Origin: Flavobacteriales bacterium
GTDB lineage: Bacteria; Bacteroidota; Bacteroidia; Flavobacteriales_F; PHOS-HE28
Direction: 5' to 3'
DNA: 64,000 nt
Assembly (NCBI GenBank): GCA_016716605.1
Contig: JADJWA010000001.1
Location: 2,959,001-3,023,000 of the forward strand
The notes under the pieces are model-generated. The model worked only from the letters and a program-made list of their open reading frames with translations. It did not search any database and was not told the origin of the DNA. A program made the position numbers and the translations under genes. Shown here in pieces: positions 40,739 through 49,994 of the stretch; the stretch's first letter is position 1, and the number at the start of each line of letters is the position of its first letter.

Positions 40739-43669
40739 ATGGCCAATCCACATCATACCACTCTGTCGGGTCGACCCGGAAGTTCGATGCTGCCATTGCT
40801 AACGGCAATCTGCATTCTGATGCCTGGCGTTGGCCACGCTCAGGTGAACCCAGCCCGCGACCTCGTCAATCCCTTCATCGGCACCGGCGGCCATGGCCAC
40901 ACCTTCCCCGGAGCCTGCGTGCCGAACGGCCTGGTGCAGCTCAGCCCCGATACCCGCCCCGATGGCTACATGGACTGGGACGGCTGCGGAGGCTACCATT
41001 ATTCGGATAGCCTCATCTACGGCTTCAGTCACACGCACCTGAGCGGCACCGGCGTGGCGGACCTGTGCGATGTGCTGTTGATGCCCATGACGGACAAGTA
41101 CTCGACGAGCCCGGCGGCTTATCGGTCCTCATTCATAAAAGAAACCGAGCAGGCCAGCGCTGGCTATTACTCCGTTCAATTGGACCGAACGGGCACTGGC
41201 GTTGAACTGACGTCATCGCCGCGTGTGGGCGTTCATCGCTACCGGATCCCGGCCGGACCAGAGCAGTTCATGGTGGTTGATCTGCGCCATCGTGACAAGC
41301 TGCTTGGTGCGTCCATCATTCAAACGGCGCAGAGCGAGTTGGCAGGCAAGCGACGCAGCTCATCCTGGGCCCGCGATCAGCAGCTCTACTTCGTCGCCCG
41401 TTTCAGCCGGGAGGTACAGATCGTGCCCGAGGCATCAGATAGCGCGGTCGCTGTCGTCGGCATTCGGAACAGCGCCGAACCTCTCATCGTCAAAGTCGGC
41501 ATCTCTGCCGTCAGCATCGAAGGGGCGCGTAGGAACCTTGAGGCCGAGGTGCCGCATTGGGATTTCGACCGCGTACGCAAGCAGGCCGAGGACGCTTGGA
41601 ACGCCAGGCTGAACAGGATCCAGGTGCAAGGCGGATCGAATGGGCAGCAGCGCGCCTTCTACACCGCGCTGTACCACAGCTATGTGGCACCGTACATCTA
41701 CAACGATGTGGATGGCCAGTACCGTGGAATGGATGGCCAAGTACACAAGGCCGACCACAATGTGTACACCGTCTTCAGCCTCTGGGACACTTTCCGCGCG
41801 CTGCACCCGCTGATGACCGTGCTGGAGCCGGAGATGACCGAGGATTGGATCAAGACCTTCCTGCTGCACTACCAGCAAGGCGGACGGCTGCCCGTGTGGG
41901 AGCTCTGGGGCAACGAGACCGATTGCATGATCGGCTACCATAGCGTGAGCGTGATGGCCGATGCGTATGCGAAGGGCATCCGTGGCTTCGACGCCAGGCT
42001 CGCGCTGGAAGCGATGGTGGCCAGCGCGGAGGCTGACCATTTCGGGCTGAAGTCCTATCGAGAGCGCGGCTACATCAGCAGCGAGGACGAACCGGAGAGC
42101 GTGAGCCGCACGCTGGAGTATGCCTACGACGATTGGTGCATCGCGCGCTTCGCGGAGATGATCAGCGAGGATGAAGTGGCGCAGCGCTTCCATGCCCGCA
42201 GCCGCAATTGGCAGAACCTCTTCGACCCCGAGACGCGCTTCTTCCGCGCACGGCGCAACGGCGGCTTCATGCAACCCTTCGATCCCTATGAGGTGAACTT
42301 CAACTTCACGGAGGCGAATGCTTGGCAATATGGCTTCTTCGTTCCTCACGACATGGATCGGCTCTTGTCCCTCACCGGTGGTCCGAGCGGTCTGGCAGGG
42401 AGGCTCGATGGGCTCTTCACCGCGAAGGCACAGACCACGGGCCGCGATCAAAGCGACATCACCGGACTCATCGGCCAATATGCGCACGGCAACGAGCCGA
42501 GCCACAGCTTCGCCTACCTCTACAACCTGAGCGACCGTCCGCTGAGCACAGACGTGTTCGCGAGGCGCATCATGCAGAACTTCTACACGGACGCGCCCGA
42601 TGGCCTCATCGGCAACGAGGACTGCGGACAGATGAGCGCTTGGCTGGTGATGAGCGCGCTCGGCTTCTACCCCATCTGTCCCGGTGATCCCAGCTACACC
42701 ATCGGCTGGCCGCTCTTCGATGAAGCCACCATTGACCTGGGCAATGGCAGCAAATGGCGCATGCGCACCGAGGTGATGGGCAACGACCGCTCGCATGTGG
42801 AGAGCTTCACGTGGAATGGCCAGCAGCCCGAGACGTATCGGGCCATCCCGCATGGCGAACTGATGAAGGGCGGTGAGTTGCACTTCTTCCTAGGCCCGCG
42901 CCCGGGGGGATCACCGGGACGTTTCATCCCCGAGTTCGAAGACGCATGGACACCAGCGCCTATCATTCAGGCAGCGCGGCAGGCATTCACCGACAGCCTG
43001 CTCATCTCCATCAACAGCAGCGATGATCGCGCACGGATCGAATTCAGCATCGATGGAACCGAGCAACACCCCTATCAAGCGCCGTTCTGGATCACCCGCA
43101 GCTGCTCGATTGGTGCCATGGCATTCGTGCAAGGAGCGCAAGGACGGAAGAACCGGATCGCCTCATTGCCGGTCACAGCGACTTACGTGAAGTATGAAGG
43201 TGGCCGTACCATCACCCTGGAGAGCAAGTACGCCAACGAGTACACGGCAGGTGGCCGCAACGCGCTGATCGATGGCGTGCGCGGCGGCAAGGATTTCCGC
43301 ACCGGCGAATGGCAGGGCTACCGCGACCAAGACGTGGTGCTGTTGATCGACCTGGGCCGTGTGCAGAAGCTGAAGCGCGTGGGCCTCAGCGTGCTGCAGG
43401 ACCAGAAGAGCTGGATCTGGCTGCCCAGCGAGGTCACCTTCAGTGTGAGCACGAATCAGCGGCAATGGAGCACCAGCACGATCAGCCACGACGTGGGCCG
43501 AAAAGCTGACGGAGGGATCACGCGCGAGCTATGGCGTGAACTAGGCGGAAGGAAAGCGCGCTACATCGCGATCACGGCGAAGAACGCCGGCGTGTGTCCT
43601 GATTGGCACCCGGGAAAGGGCGGCACCACCTGGATCTTCGCGGATGAGGTGCTGATCGAGGCGGAATAG
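40739..43669 (+). CDS. GH92 family glycoside hydrolase (alpha-mannosidase)
   Basis: GH92 enzymes are calcium-dependent exo-acting alpha-mannosidases. The 976-residue protein has a signal peptide ending GVGHAQ, an N-terminal beta-sandwich and an (alpha/alpha)6 barrel with family segments DWDGCGGYHYSD, FSHTHLSGTG, ETDCMIGYHSVSVMADAYAKG, GNEPSHSFAYLYN and IGNEDCGQMSAW. The C-terminal 200 residues look like a discoidin-type carbohydrate-binding region (WLPSEVTFSVSTNQRQW). It follows the kinase gene by ten bases, so release, uptake and phosphorylation of the sugar appear to be one operon. An internal ATG at 40787 would leave a signal peptide with no positive charge, so 40739 is favoured. Confidence 0.93.
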   Translation: MANPHHTTLSGRPGSSMLPLLTAICILMPGVGHAQVNPARDLVNPFIGTGGHGHTFPGACVPNGLVQLSPDTRPDGYMDWDGCGGYHYSDSLIYGFSHTHLSGTGVADLCDVLLMPMTDKYSTSPAAYRSSFIKETEQASAGYYSVQLDRTGTGVELTSSPRVGVHRYRIPAGPEQFMVVDLRHRDKLLGASIIQTAQSELAGKRRSSSWARDQQLYFVARFSREVQIVPEASDSAVAVVGIRNSAEPLIVKVGISAVSIEGARRNLEAEVPHWDFDRVRKQAEDAWNARLNRIQVQGGSNGQQRAFYTALYHSYVAPYIYNDVDGQYRGMDGQVHKADHNVYTVFSLWDTFRALHPLMTVLEPEMTEDWIKTFLLHYQQGGRLPVWELWGNETDCMIGYHSVSVMADAYAKGIRGFDARLALEAMVASAEADHFGLKSYRERGYISSEDEPESVSRTLEYAYDDWCIARFAEMISEDEVAQRFHARSRNWQNLFDPETRFFRARRNGGFMQPFDPYEVNFNFTEANAWQYGFFVPHDMDRLLSLTGGPSGLAGRLDGLFTAKAQTTGRDQSDITGLIGQYAHGNEPSHSFAYLYNLSDRPLSTDVFARRIMQNFYTDAPDGLIGNEDCGQMSAWLVMSALGFYPICPGDPSYTIGWPLFDEATIDLGNGSKWRMRTEVMGNDRSHVESFTWNGQQPETYRAIPHGELMKGGELHFFLGPRPGGSPGRFIPEFEDAWTPAPIIQAARQAFTDSLLISINSSDDRARIEFSIDGTEQHPYQAPFWITRSCSIGAMAFVQGAQGRKNRIASLPVTATYVKYEGGRTITLESKYANEYTAGGRNALIDGVRGGKDFRTGEWQGYRDQDVVLLIDLGRVQKLKRVGLSVLQDQKSWIWLPSEVTFSVSTNQRQWSTSTISHDVGRKADGGITRELWRELGGRKARYIAITAKNAGVCPDWHPGKGGTTWIFADEVLIEAE

Positions 43670-43672
43670 GAA

Positions 43673-44113
43673 ATGACCAATTACCAAACCCAAACGGTAC
43701 CAATGCGCATCACCGTAACGACCCACGTGAACAAGCCCTTGGCCCTCGTCTGGAAGATCTGGACCGAACCAGCCCACATCATGCAATGGAACGCCGCCAG
43801 CGATGATTGGCATTGCCCTAAGGCGAGCAACGACCTGCGCGCCGGCGGTGGATTCAGCAGCACCATGGCCGCGCGCGATGGCAGCTTCAGCTTCGATTTC
43901 GAGGGCGTGTACGATGATGTCCAGTTGCACAAGCGCATCGCCTACACCATGACCGATGGCCGTACCTGCGAGATCCTCTTCCAGGAGAAGGATGGCGGCA
44001 CGCTCGTCACCGAATCCTTCGATGCGGAAACGGAGAATCCCGTGGAGATGCAGCGAAGCGGCTGGCAAGCCATCCTTGACCGGTTCATGGGGCATGCGGA
44101 AGCGCAGGCTTGA
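43673..44113 (+). CDS. SRPBCC / AHSA1-family protein
   Basis: The 146-residue protein has the START-like SRPBCC fold of the AHSA1 group: VTTHVNKPLALVWKIWTEPAHIMQWN, DDWHCP, GGFSSTM, and a final SGWQAILDRFMGHAE helix. Members bind hydrophobic ligands or act as stress-related helpers, and no catalytic residue can be assigned. It starts three bases after the GH92 stop and leads a four-gene cassette with a second SRPBCC protein, a DUF1801 protein and a GyrI-like protein. The ATG at 43703 is a plausible alternative start. Confidence 0.9.
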   Translation: MTNYQTQTVPMRITVTTHVNKPLALVWKIWTEPAHIMQWNAASDDWHCPKASNDLRAGGGFSSTMAARDGSFSFDFEGVYDDVQLHKRIAYTMTDGRTCEILFQEKDGGTLVTESFDAETENPVEMQRSGWQAILDRFMGHAEAQA

Positions 44114-44137
44114 ACTGCTTACCTACAAGAGAAACTC

Positions 44138-44614
44138 ATGAGCAGCAAAGTCGAGATTGTCGCCCATAGTGAACGTGCGATCCGGATCACGCGCAGCTTC
44201 AATGCTCCGCACGAAATGGTATTCGACGCGATGACCAGGTCCGAGATGATGATGAACTGGTTCCATGGCGCGACCGGTTGGACGCTCGTGGTCTGCGAGA
44301 TCGACCTGCGGGTGGGCGGCTCCTACCGATGGGTGTGGCGCAATACGGATGGACAGGAGATGGGCATGGGCGGTGTGTACAAGGAGATTGTTCGCCCCAA
44401 GCGTTTGGTGACTTCGGAGAAATTCGATCAAGCGTGGTACCCTGGTGAAGCGGTGGGAACGATGGTGCTCACAGAAGAATTCGGAAGGACCTTGATGACC
44501 TTGACCGTTGAGTATGAGTCACCGACTGCACGCGATGGTGTGCTCGCCGCGGAATTGGGAGACGGGATGGAGGTCGGCTACCAGCGCCTCGATCGGTTCC
44601 TACTGCAAAGCTGA
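44138..44614 (+). CDS. SRPBCC / AHSA1-family protein (second copy)
   Basis: The 158-residue protein has the AHSA1-type SRPBCC pattern: ITRSFNAPHEMVFDAMTRSE, MNWFHGA, LRVGGSYRWVWR, and a C-terminal helix with MEVGYQRLDRFL. Sequence similarity to the upstream gene is limited, so this is an old paralogue rather than a fresh duplication. It is the subtype often encoded beside ArsR-type regulators elsewhere, but no ArsR gene is present here. The ligand is unknown. Genes on both sides read the same way with spacings of 24 and 6 bases. Confidence 0.91.
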   Translation: MSSKVEIVAHSERAIRITRSFNAPHEMVFDAMTRSEMMMNWFHGATGWTLVVCEIDLRVGGSYRWVWRNTDGQEMGMGGVYKEIVRPKRLVTSEKFDQAWYPGEAVGTMVLTEEFGRTLMTLTVEYESPTARDGVLAAELGDGMEVGYQRLDRFLLQS

Positions 44615-44620
44615 TCTTTC

Positions 44621-45010
44621 ATGTACCCTCGCTTCGACCGTGCCGTGAGCGCCTTGCTGGATGCGCGCGATCACCCCTTGCGCAAGGAGATGGATTTGCT
44701 GCGCAGCCTCATCCTGGGCGTCGATAGGTCGATCGAGGAGGGCGTGAAGTGGAACACGGCCAGCTTCCGGACCACGGATTGGTTCGCCACTTTGAACGGC
44801 CCGAAGCACGTGAAGGAGCCGATGCTGATCCTGCATGCTGGTGCCAAGGCAAGAGGCATCGTGCTGAAGGAGCGCATCCCCGATCCGGAAGGCCTGATCA
44901 GATGGCTTGGCAACGACCGCGCGCAGATCACCTTCAAGGATGCCCCGGATATCGAGGCGAAAGCGAAAGCGCTGCAAGCCATCGTGAGCGCTTGGATCAG
45001 ACTCATTTGA
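44621..45010 (+). CDS. DUF1801 domain protein
   Basis: This 129-residue protein belongs to the DUF1801 (YdhG-like) fold. The diagnostic parts are LRSLILGVDRSIEEGVKWNTASFRTTD-type sequence at about 25-53 and a final helix ending IVSAWIRLI. Members are small soluble proteins often found beside SRPBCC or GyrI proteins; no biochemical role is established. It begins six bases after the second SRPBCC gene. Confidence 0.9.
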   Translation: MYPRFDRAVSALLDARDHPLRKEMDLLRSLILGVDRSIEEGVKWNTASFRTTDWFATLNGPKHVKEPMLILHAGAKARGIVLKERIPDPEGLIRWLGNDRAQITFKDAPDIEAKAKALQAIVSAWIRLI

Positions 45011-45043
45011 TCGGATGTCCTTTCGTCAACTGATCTTCACCCC

Positions 45044-45514
45044 ATGATCACCTCACCCGAAGTCACCACCATCACGGAACAACTGGCCGCCACCATCCAT
45101 TTGGTGATCCCCGGCCGCGACATGCCGAAGTACATGGACCCCGCGATCCAAGAGATCCTCCAAGTGCTCGCCGACCAAGGCATGCACCCTGCCGGGCCGA
45201 TGTTCAGCTACCACCACCGGCGCCCGAGCGACACCTTCGATTTCGAGATCGGGTTCCCCGTAGCGAAGGCCGTGAACGAAGCGGGGCGCGTGAAGAATAG
45301 CGCCCTGCCCGCAGCGAAGGTGGTGCGTGCTGTGTACCAAGGTCCTTACGAACGGCTGGGTGACGCTTGGCGCGAGCTGCAAGACTGGGTGCGCCAGCGA
45401 AACTTGCCCGAGGACGGACGGTTCTTCGAGTGCTACCTGAACAACCCGGACGAGGTGAAGGACCCCAGGGCTTATCGCACCGAATTGAATTGGGTGGTCG
45501 ACGAAGGGCGCTAA
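45044..45514 (+). CDS. GyrI-like small-molecule-binding protein
   Basis: The 156-residue protein is a stand-alone GyrI-like (SOUL/AraC effector-binding) domain. Typical segments are LVIPGRDMPKYMDPAIQEIL near the start, GPMFSYHHRRPSDTFDFEIGFP in the middle, and VVRAVYQGPYERLGDAWRELQDWV. Such domains bind drugs or metabolites; no DNA-binding region is attached. It closes the four-gene cassette. The SRPBCC-GyrI fusion at 13602-14618 joins the same two domain types in one polypeptide, supporting a functional link. Confidence 0.9.
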   Translation: MITSPEVTTITEQLAATIHLVIPGRDMPKYMDPAIQEILQVLADQGMHPAGPMFSYHHRRPSDTFDFEIGFPVAKAVNEAGRVKNSALPAAKVVRAVYQGPYERLGDAWRELQDWVRQRNLPEDGRFFECYLNNPDEVKDPRAYRTELNWVVDEGR

Positions 45515-45655
45515 CGATGGAGGAGCGGTCACCAGCACGTCCGGCGGACATCGATACCGTCAGGCGAGCCCGCCATGCCATATCGCGGCACCTGGAATCG
45601 CCCCGGCGCCACCGGCTGGATCATCGCTGCGATCCTGCGCCGGCATCAGTGAAGC
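45515..45655. other. Non-coding gap
   Basis: Only short open frames are present (49 residues from 45517 and a 25-residue frame inside it), with compositions unlike the neighbouring proteins. No hairpin or RNA gene was recognised. Confidence 0.5.
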
Positions 45656-46051
45656 TCAGTTGTTGATGATGATCACCGGTGCGTCCTGAATCTTCTTCTC
45701 GGAACGTGAAACGAACCGCAGCACCTGCTCTCCTTTCTTCTCCTTGATGGCGTACACCGTGGCCACCGGTCCTTTCGGGCCGGTTCCGGGCATGGCGATC
45801 TGCAGGTTCTTCCGTACGATGGGCGTTTTCGCTTCATCCACGAAGCGCACCTCCACCTTGGCATAGTCGAAGTTGATGTTCGGCGCGGTGACGCTGGCGG
45901 CGGGGCCGGCATTCACCTGCTGGCCATTCAGCAACAGCGTGAAGGCATGGCCATCCTCCGAGAAAATGGTCAGGTCATGCGCGATCTGCGCGGACAGGTC
46001 AGACGGGATTGCGCCCAGTGCGAGGGCAACGGATGCGATCAGGTATTTCAT
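45656..46051 (-). CDS. Small secreted protein, unknown
   Basis: The 131-residue protein has a cleavable signal peptide (MKYLIASVALALGAIPSDLSA). A beta-rich domain follows: LTIFSEDGHAFTLLLNGQQ, a VRFVDEA segment and a C-terminal DAPVIIINN. The start resembles the N-terminal region of some Bacteroidota periplasmic proteins linked to DUF4476, but the DUF4476 helical domain itself is absent. Function is unknown. It follows the TPR gene on the same strand after a hairpin. Confidence 0.75.
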   Translation of the reverse strand: MKYLIASVALALGAIPSDLSAQIAHDLTIFSEDGHAFTLLLNGQQVNAGPAASVTAPNINFDYAKVEVRFVDEAKTPIVRKNLQIAMPGTGPKGPVATVYAIKEKKGEQVLRFVSRSEKKIQDAPVIIINN

Positions 46052-46085
46052 GGCGTTCGGTTCGGAAAATCGACGCTTGTGAGCC

Positions 46086-46113
46086 GCGAGGGCCGGGAAT
46101 CCCCGGCCCTCGC
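46086..46113 (-). terminator. Perfect GC-rich hairpin after the TPR gene
   Basis: A perfect 12-bp stem (GCGAGGGCCGGG and complement, loop AATC) begins 18 bases after the TPR gene stop on the minus strand. There is no T-run. The design is very like the hairpin after nosZ. Confidence 0.7.
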
Positions 46114-46131
46114 TCGATCTGGGCGTTGCGC

Positions 46132-47313
46132 TTACTGCAGCTTCGCCAGTTTCTCCTTCATCGCGGCATACTTCACCTGGTCGTTGGTCTTGCCGTAGAG
46201 CTTGATGAGCTGCTGGACGGTCTGGAGGTCAGTGCCGTTGAGCTCGTGCGCCTTCTCGAAGTAGGGCACGGCTTGCAGGTAGGTGTCATCGGCCACCTTC
46301 TTGCACTTCATGTACTGCGCATCGTCCTTGATGGCACTGCACTTATCGTACTCGGCTGCCGCCCGGTTGTTATAGAGCACGCCGATGTTGAAGTGCGCAT
46401 CGAATAGTGCGGGGTCGATCTCAATGGCCTTCTTGTAGGCTTCCTCGGCCCTGGCGTACCACTCGCCCATGGCCTTGAGGTCCTTGGCTTCCGCTGCAAG
46501 GCTGGCCTTCTTGTCGTACAGGCCTCCAAGCACGCTCCAGAGCACGGCGTTGCGCGCGTCCTTGTCGAGGGCGGCCTTCACGCTGGCCTCGGCCTCGTCG
46601 CTGCGATCGGCCGCGAGCAGGTATTGCATCTCATCGAGCATCAGGTCCTTATTGCCGGGAAAACGGGCCAGGCCCTCACGGGCGGTGCCGATGGCGCTGC
46701 TGAGGTCGTCGCCCTTGCGCTGCAGGCTGGCGATGTAGCGGTACACCTCTGGCTTGTTGTAGCCGGCGGCAATGGCTTCGCGGTAGCTGCTGATGGCGTT
46801 GGCGGCATCGCCGGCGCTCTCGTAGGCCAGGGCCCGGTTGAAGATGGCGTTGGTATCCGCCTGCCCGAAGCTCTTGGCGATCCTCTCACTCATGCGGTAG
46901 CGGGCAATGGCGATTTGATAATCCTTCTTGCCGAAGGCCTCATTGCCCGCGTTCAAAGAAGCGCCTTGCAGGGCGCCGAGCGCTTGAGCGTTCTCGACCT
47001 TGTAGCTGCCCTTGGCATCGAGCTCGTTGGCCTTGATGTAGCTCTCGGCAGATTTCTCGATGGCATCAGGGAACTTTCCTTTCAGGGCCTCGTCGGTTCC
47101 GAGGGCGATCAGGCGGTAGATCTCGCCGCGGTAGCGCCAGGTCTTCTCGTTGAGGCCGGTCTTGGCATCCTGCGTGGCCGGCTCGATATACTCCACGGCC
47201 TTCTCGTACTGGCCGTCCTTCATGTAGTTGAATGCATTCACCACGTTTGCGTTCTGGGCGGCGGCGCCGAGTGTGAGGGTCAGCGCTGCGGTGGCAAGGA
47301 GTGACTGTTTCAT
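46132..47313 (-). CDS. Secreted TPR-repeat protein
   Basis: The 393-residue protein has a signal peptide (MKQSLLATAALTLTLGAAAQ) and about six tetratricopeptide repeats. Examples are YMKDGQYEKAVEYIEPA, FGKKDYQIAIARYRMSE, NRALAYESAGDAANAISSYREAI and YARAEEAYKKAIEIDPALFDAHFNIG. TPRs mediate protein-protein contacts, and the export signal places the protein in the periplasm. Partner and process are unknown. It starts 17 bases after the gyrA stop, so it is probably co-transcribed with gyrA. Confidence 0.9.
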   Translation of the reverse strand: MKQSLLATAALTLTLGAAAQNANVVNAFNYMKDGQYEKAVEYIEPATQDAKTGLNEKTWRYRGEIYRLIALGTDEALKGKFPDAIEKSAESYIKANELDAKGSYKVENAQALGALQGASLNAGNEAFGKKDYQIAIARYRMSERIAKSFGQADTNAIFNRALAYESAGDAANAISSYREAIAAGYNKPEVYRYIASLQRKGDDLSSAIGTAREGLARFPGNKDLMLDEMQYLLAADRSDEAEASVKAALDKDARNAVLWSVLGGLYDKKASLAAEAKDLKAMGEWYARAEEAYKKAIEIDPALFDAHFNIGVLYNNRAAAEYDKCSAIKDDAQYMKCKKVADDTYLQAVPYFEKAHELNGTDLQTVQQLIKLYGKTNDQVKYAAMKEKLAKLQ

Positions 47314-47330
47314 CGGTGGTTCGGTGAGGT

Positions 47331-49931
47331 CTATTGTTCGTTGGATTCTTCGCCGCTGGCAACATCGGTGCCATCGGGGCTGCTGCCATCGTTGGCCTGA
47401 TCGGGCGCAGGGGCATCGGTGGCCGGTGCTTCGTCCTCGTGCAGGTCGCTGTCCACCTTGGCCACGGCCGCGATCTGGTCGTTGTTGCGCAGCTCGATCA
47501 GGCGCACGCCCTGTGTGGCACGGCCCACCACACGGGTCTCGCTCAGGTCCATGCGGATGGTGATGCCATTGCGGGTGATGATCATCAGGTGGTCGTCTTC
47601 CCGCACATCCTTGATGGCCACCAGGTTCCCGGTCTTCTCGGTGACCTGTATCGTCTTCACGCCCTTGCCGCCTCGCGATACCATGCGGTACTCGTACTCA
47701 CCTTTCTCATCCAGGATGGCCGAGCGCTTGCCGTAGCCGTTCTCGCTCACCACCATGATCTGCCGCGTGGCCAGTTCACTGGCGTCGATGGCGATCATGC
47801 CGATGACCTCGTTCTCCTTGCTGCCGCCTGCGAGGTTCATGCCGCGCACGCCGCTGGCATTGCGGCCCATGGGGCGCACGTCCTCTTCCTGGAAATGCAC
47901 TGCCCGGCCATCGCGGCTGGCCAGCAGGATGTGGCTCTTCCCGGTTGTGAGGCGCGCCTCGAGCAGTTCATCGCCTTCGCGGATGCCCACGGCGATGATG
48001 CCGTTCACGCGGGGGCGGCTGTAGGCCTCGAGCGTGGTCTTCTTGATGATGCCCTGCTTGGTGCAGAGCACGACGAAGTGGCTGTTCACGTATTCCTCGC
48101 TCGTGAGGTCCTTCACGTTGAGGTAGGCCACCACCTTGTCATCGCCCTCGATCTGCACGAGGTTCTGGATCGCCCGGCCCTTGCTCTGGCGATTGCCCTC
48201 GGGGATGTCGAACACGCGCATCCAATAGCAACGCCCCTTCTGCGTGAAGACCAGCAGGTAGTTGTGGTTGGTGGCCACGAAAAGGTGCTCCAGGAAATCC
48301 TCATCGCGTGTGGTGCTGCCCCGGCTGCCCACGCCTCCCCTGCTCTGCGTCCGGAATTCTGTGAGGCTCGTGCGCTTGATGTAGCCCAGGTGGCTGATGG
48401 TGACCACCACGGCTTCGTCCGCGATGAGGTCCTCCATGCGCACATCACCGCTGGCGTGCATGATCTCCGTGCGCCGCTTGTCACCGTATTTCTCCTTGAT
48501 CTCGAGCGTCTCGCCCTTGATGATCTGCATCCGCAGGCCCTCATCGGCCAGTACCTCCTTGAGGTAGGCGATGGTCTTCATCAGTTCGGCGTGCTCCTCA
48601 CGGATCTTGTCACGCTCCAGGCCGGTGAGGCGCTGCAGGCGCATATCGAGGATGGCGCGGGCCTGGATCTCGCTGAGGCCGAATTGCGCCATAAGGCCCT
48701 CGCGCGCCTCATCGGGTGTTTGGCTCGCACGGATCAGGGCGATCACGGCATCGAGGTGGTCAAGGGCGATGAGCAGGCCTTCGAGGATGTGGGCGCGCTC
48801 TTCGGCCTTGCGCAGATCGAATTTGGTGCGGCGGATCACCACATCCATGCGATGATCCACGAAGTGCTGGATCATGGCCTTGAGGCCCAGCAGCACGGGG
48901 CGCCCATGCACCAGGGCGATGTTGTTCACGCTGAAGCTGGTCTGCAGCTCGCTATGCTTATACAACTGGTTGAGCACCACGCTCGACATGGCGTCGCGCT
49001 TCACCTCGTACTCCAGGCGGATGCCGTTGCGGTCGCTGTAGTCGTTCACATCGCTGATGCCCTCAATGCGTTTCTCGGTCACCAGTTCGGCCACGCCCTT
49101 GTGAAGCTTCTCGGCCTTGTTCACCTGGTAGGGGATCTCGGTGCATACGATCGTCTCGCGACCGGTCTTCGGATCCTCTTCCACGAAGGTCTTGCCGCGC
49201 AGGATGATGCGGCCGCGCCCGGTCTCGTAAGCCTCGCGGATTCCCTGGGTGCCGTAGATCACGCCGCCGGTGGGGAAATCGGGGCCCTTGATGTGCTGCA
49301 TCAGGCCGTCGGTATCGATGTCCTTGTTGTCGATGAAGGCCACGATGCCATCGCACACCTCGCTCAGATTGTGCGGGGCCATGTTGGTGGCCATTCCCAC
49401 GGCGATGCCAGCCGCGCCGTTCACTAGCAGCTGCGGGATCTTGGTGGGCATCACGCTGGGCTCTTCGAGCGTGTCGTCGAAGTTGGGCCGCATGTCCACC
49501 GTCTCCTTATCCAGATCGGCGAGCACCTCTTCGGCGATCTTCCGCATGCGCGCCTCGGTGTACCGCATAGCGGCCGGGGGGTCGCCGTCTATGCTGCCGA
49601 AATTGCCCTGACCATCGACCAGCGGGTAGCGCAGGCTCCATTCCTGGGCCATGCGCACCATGGCATCGTACACGCTGCCATCGCCGTGAGGGTGGTACTT
49701 GCCGAGCACCTCGCCCACGATACGGGCGCTCTTCTTGTAGCCCCGGGTGCTGGTTACACCCAAGTCCTGCATGCCGTAGAGCACGCGGCGGTGAACGGGC
49801 TTCAATCCATCGCGCACATCGGGCAGGGCCCGGCTCACGATCACCGACATCGAATAATCGATGTAGGCGGTGCGCATCTCGTTCTCGATGTTGATCGGGA
49901 TGATCCGTTCTCCTCCTGGCTGATCTGACAT
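47331..49931 (-). CDS. gyrA: DNA gyrase subunit A
   Basis: GyrA cuts and rejoins DNA in the gyrase holoenzyme that introduces negative supercoils. The 866-residue protein has the breakage-reunion domain with catalytic Tyr124 in AMRYTEARM, the coiled-coil region, and a C-terminal propeller with a GyrA-box-like QSKGRAI. The quinolone-determining region reads HPHGDGSVYD: the position of E. coli Ser83 is Gly85, while the Asp87 equivalent (Asp89) is kept. The last 35 residues are Asp/Glu/Ser rich. A TACTTTCGG -7-like box is at 49995-50003. Only gyrA is here; gyrB lies elsewhere. Confidence 0.98.
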   Translation of the reverse strand: MSDQPGGERIIPINIENEMRTAYIDYSMSVIVSRALPDVRDGLKPVHRRVLYGMQDLGVTSTRGYKKSARIVGEVLGKYHPHGDGSVYDAMVRMAQEWSLRYPLVDGQGNFGSIDGDPPAAMRYTEARMRKIAEEVLADLDKETVDMRPNFDDTLEEPSVMPTKIPQLLVNGAAGIAVGMATNMAPHNLSEVCDGIVAFIDNKDIDTDGLMQHIKGPDFPTGGVIYGTQGIREAYETGRGRIILRGKTFVEEDPKTGRETIVCTEIPYQVNKAEKLHKGVAELVTEKRIEGISDVNDYSDRNGIRLEYEVKRDAMSSVVLNQLYKHSELQTSFSVNNIALVHGRPVLLGLKAMIQHFVDHRMDVVIRRTKFDLRKAEERAHILEGLLIALDHLDAVIALIRASQTPDEAREGLMAQFGLSEIQARAILDMRLQRLTGLERDKIREEHAELMKTIAYLKEVLADEGLRMQIIKGETLEIKEKYGDKRRTEIMHASGDVRMEDLIADEAVVVTISHLGYIKRTSLTEFRTQSRGGVGSRGSTTRDEDFLEHLFVATNHNYLLVFTQKGRCYWMRVFDIPEGNRQSKGRAIQNLVQIEGDDKVVAYLNVKDLTSEEYVNSHFVVLCTKQGIIKKTTLEAYSRPRVNGIIAVGIREGDELLEARLTTGKSHILLASRDGRAVHFQEEDVRPMGRNASGVRGMNLAGGSKENEVIGMIAIDASELATRQIMVVSENGYGKRSAILDEKGEYEYRMVSRGGKGVKTIQVTEKTGNLVAIKDVREDDHLMIITRNGITIRMDLSETRVVGRATQGVRLIELRNNDQIAAVAKVDSDLHEDEAPATDAPAPDQANDGSSPDGTDVASGEESNEQ

Positions 49932-49994
49932 GGCGTGCGTTTCTCCGGTTTTCGCCCTCCCGTTTCAGTGCGGGCAGGGTATTTGAAAAGGCGC

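Noticed and set aside
45517..45666. 49-codon frame after the GyrI-like gene
   Set aside because: Arg-rich product with no recognisable pattern, running into the next gene's stop.
47334..49427. 697-codon plus-strand frame
   Set aside because: It is antisense to gyrA, has no domain pattern and has the same biased shadow composition.
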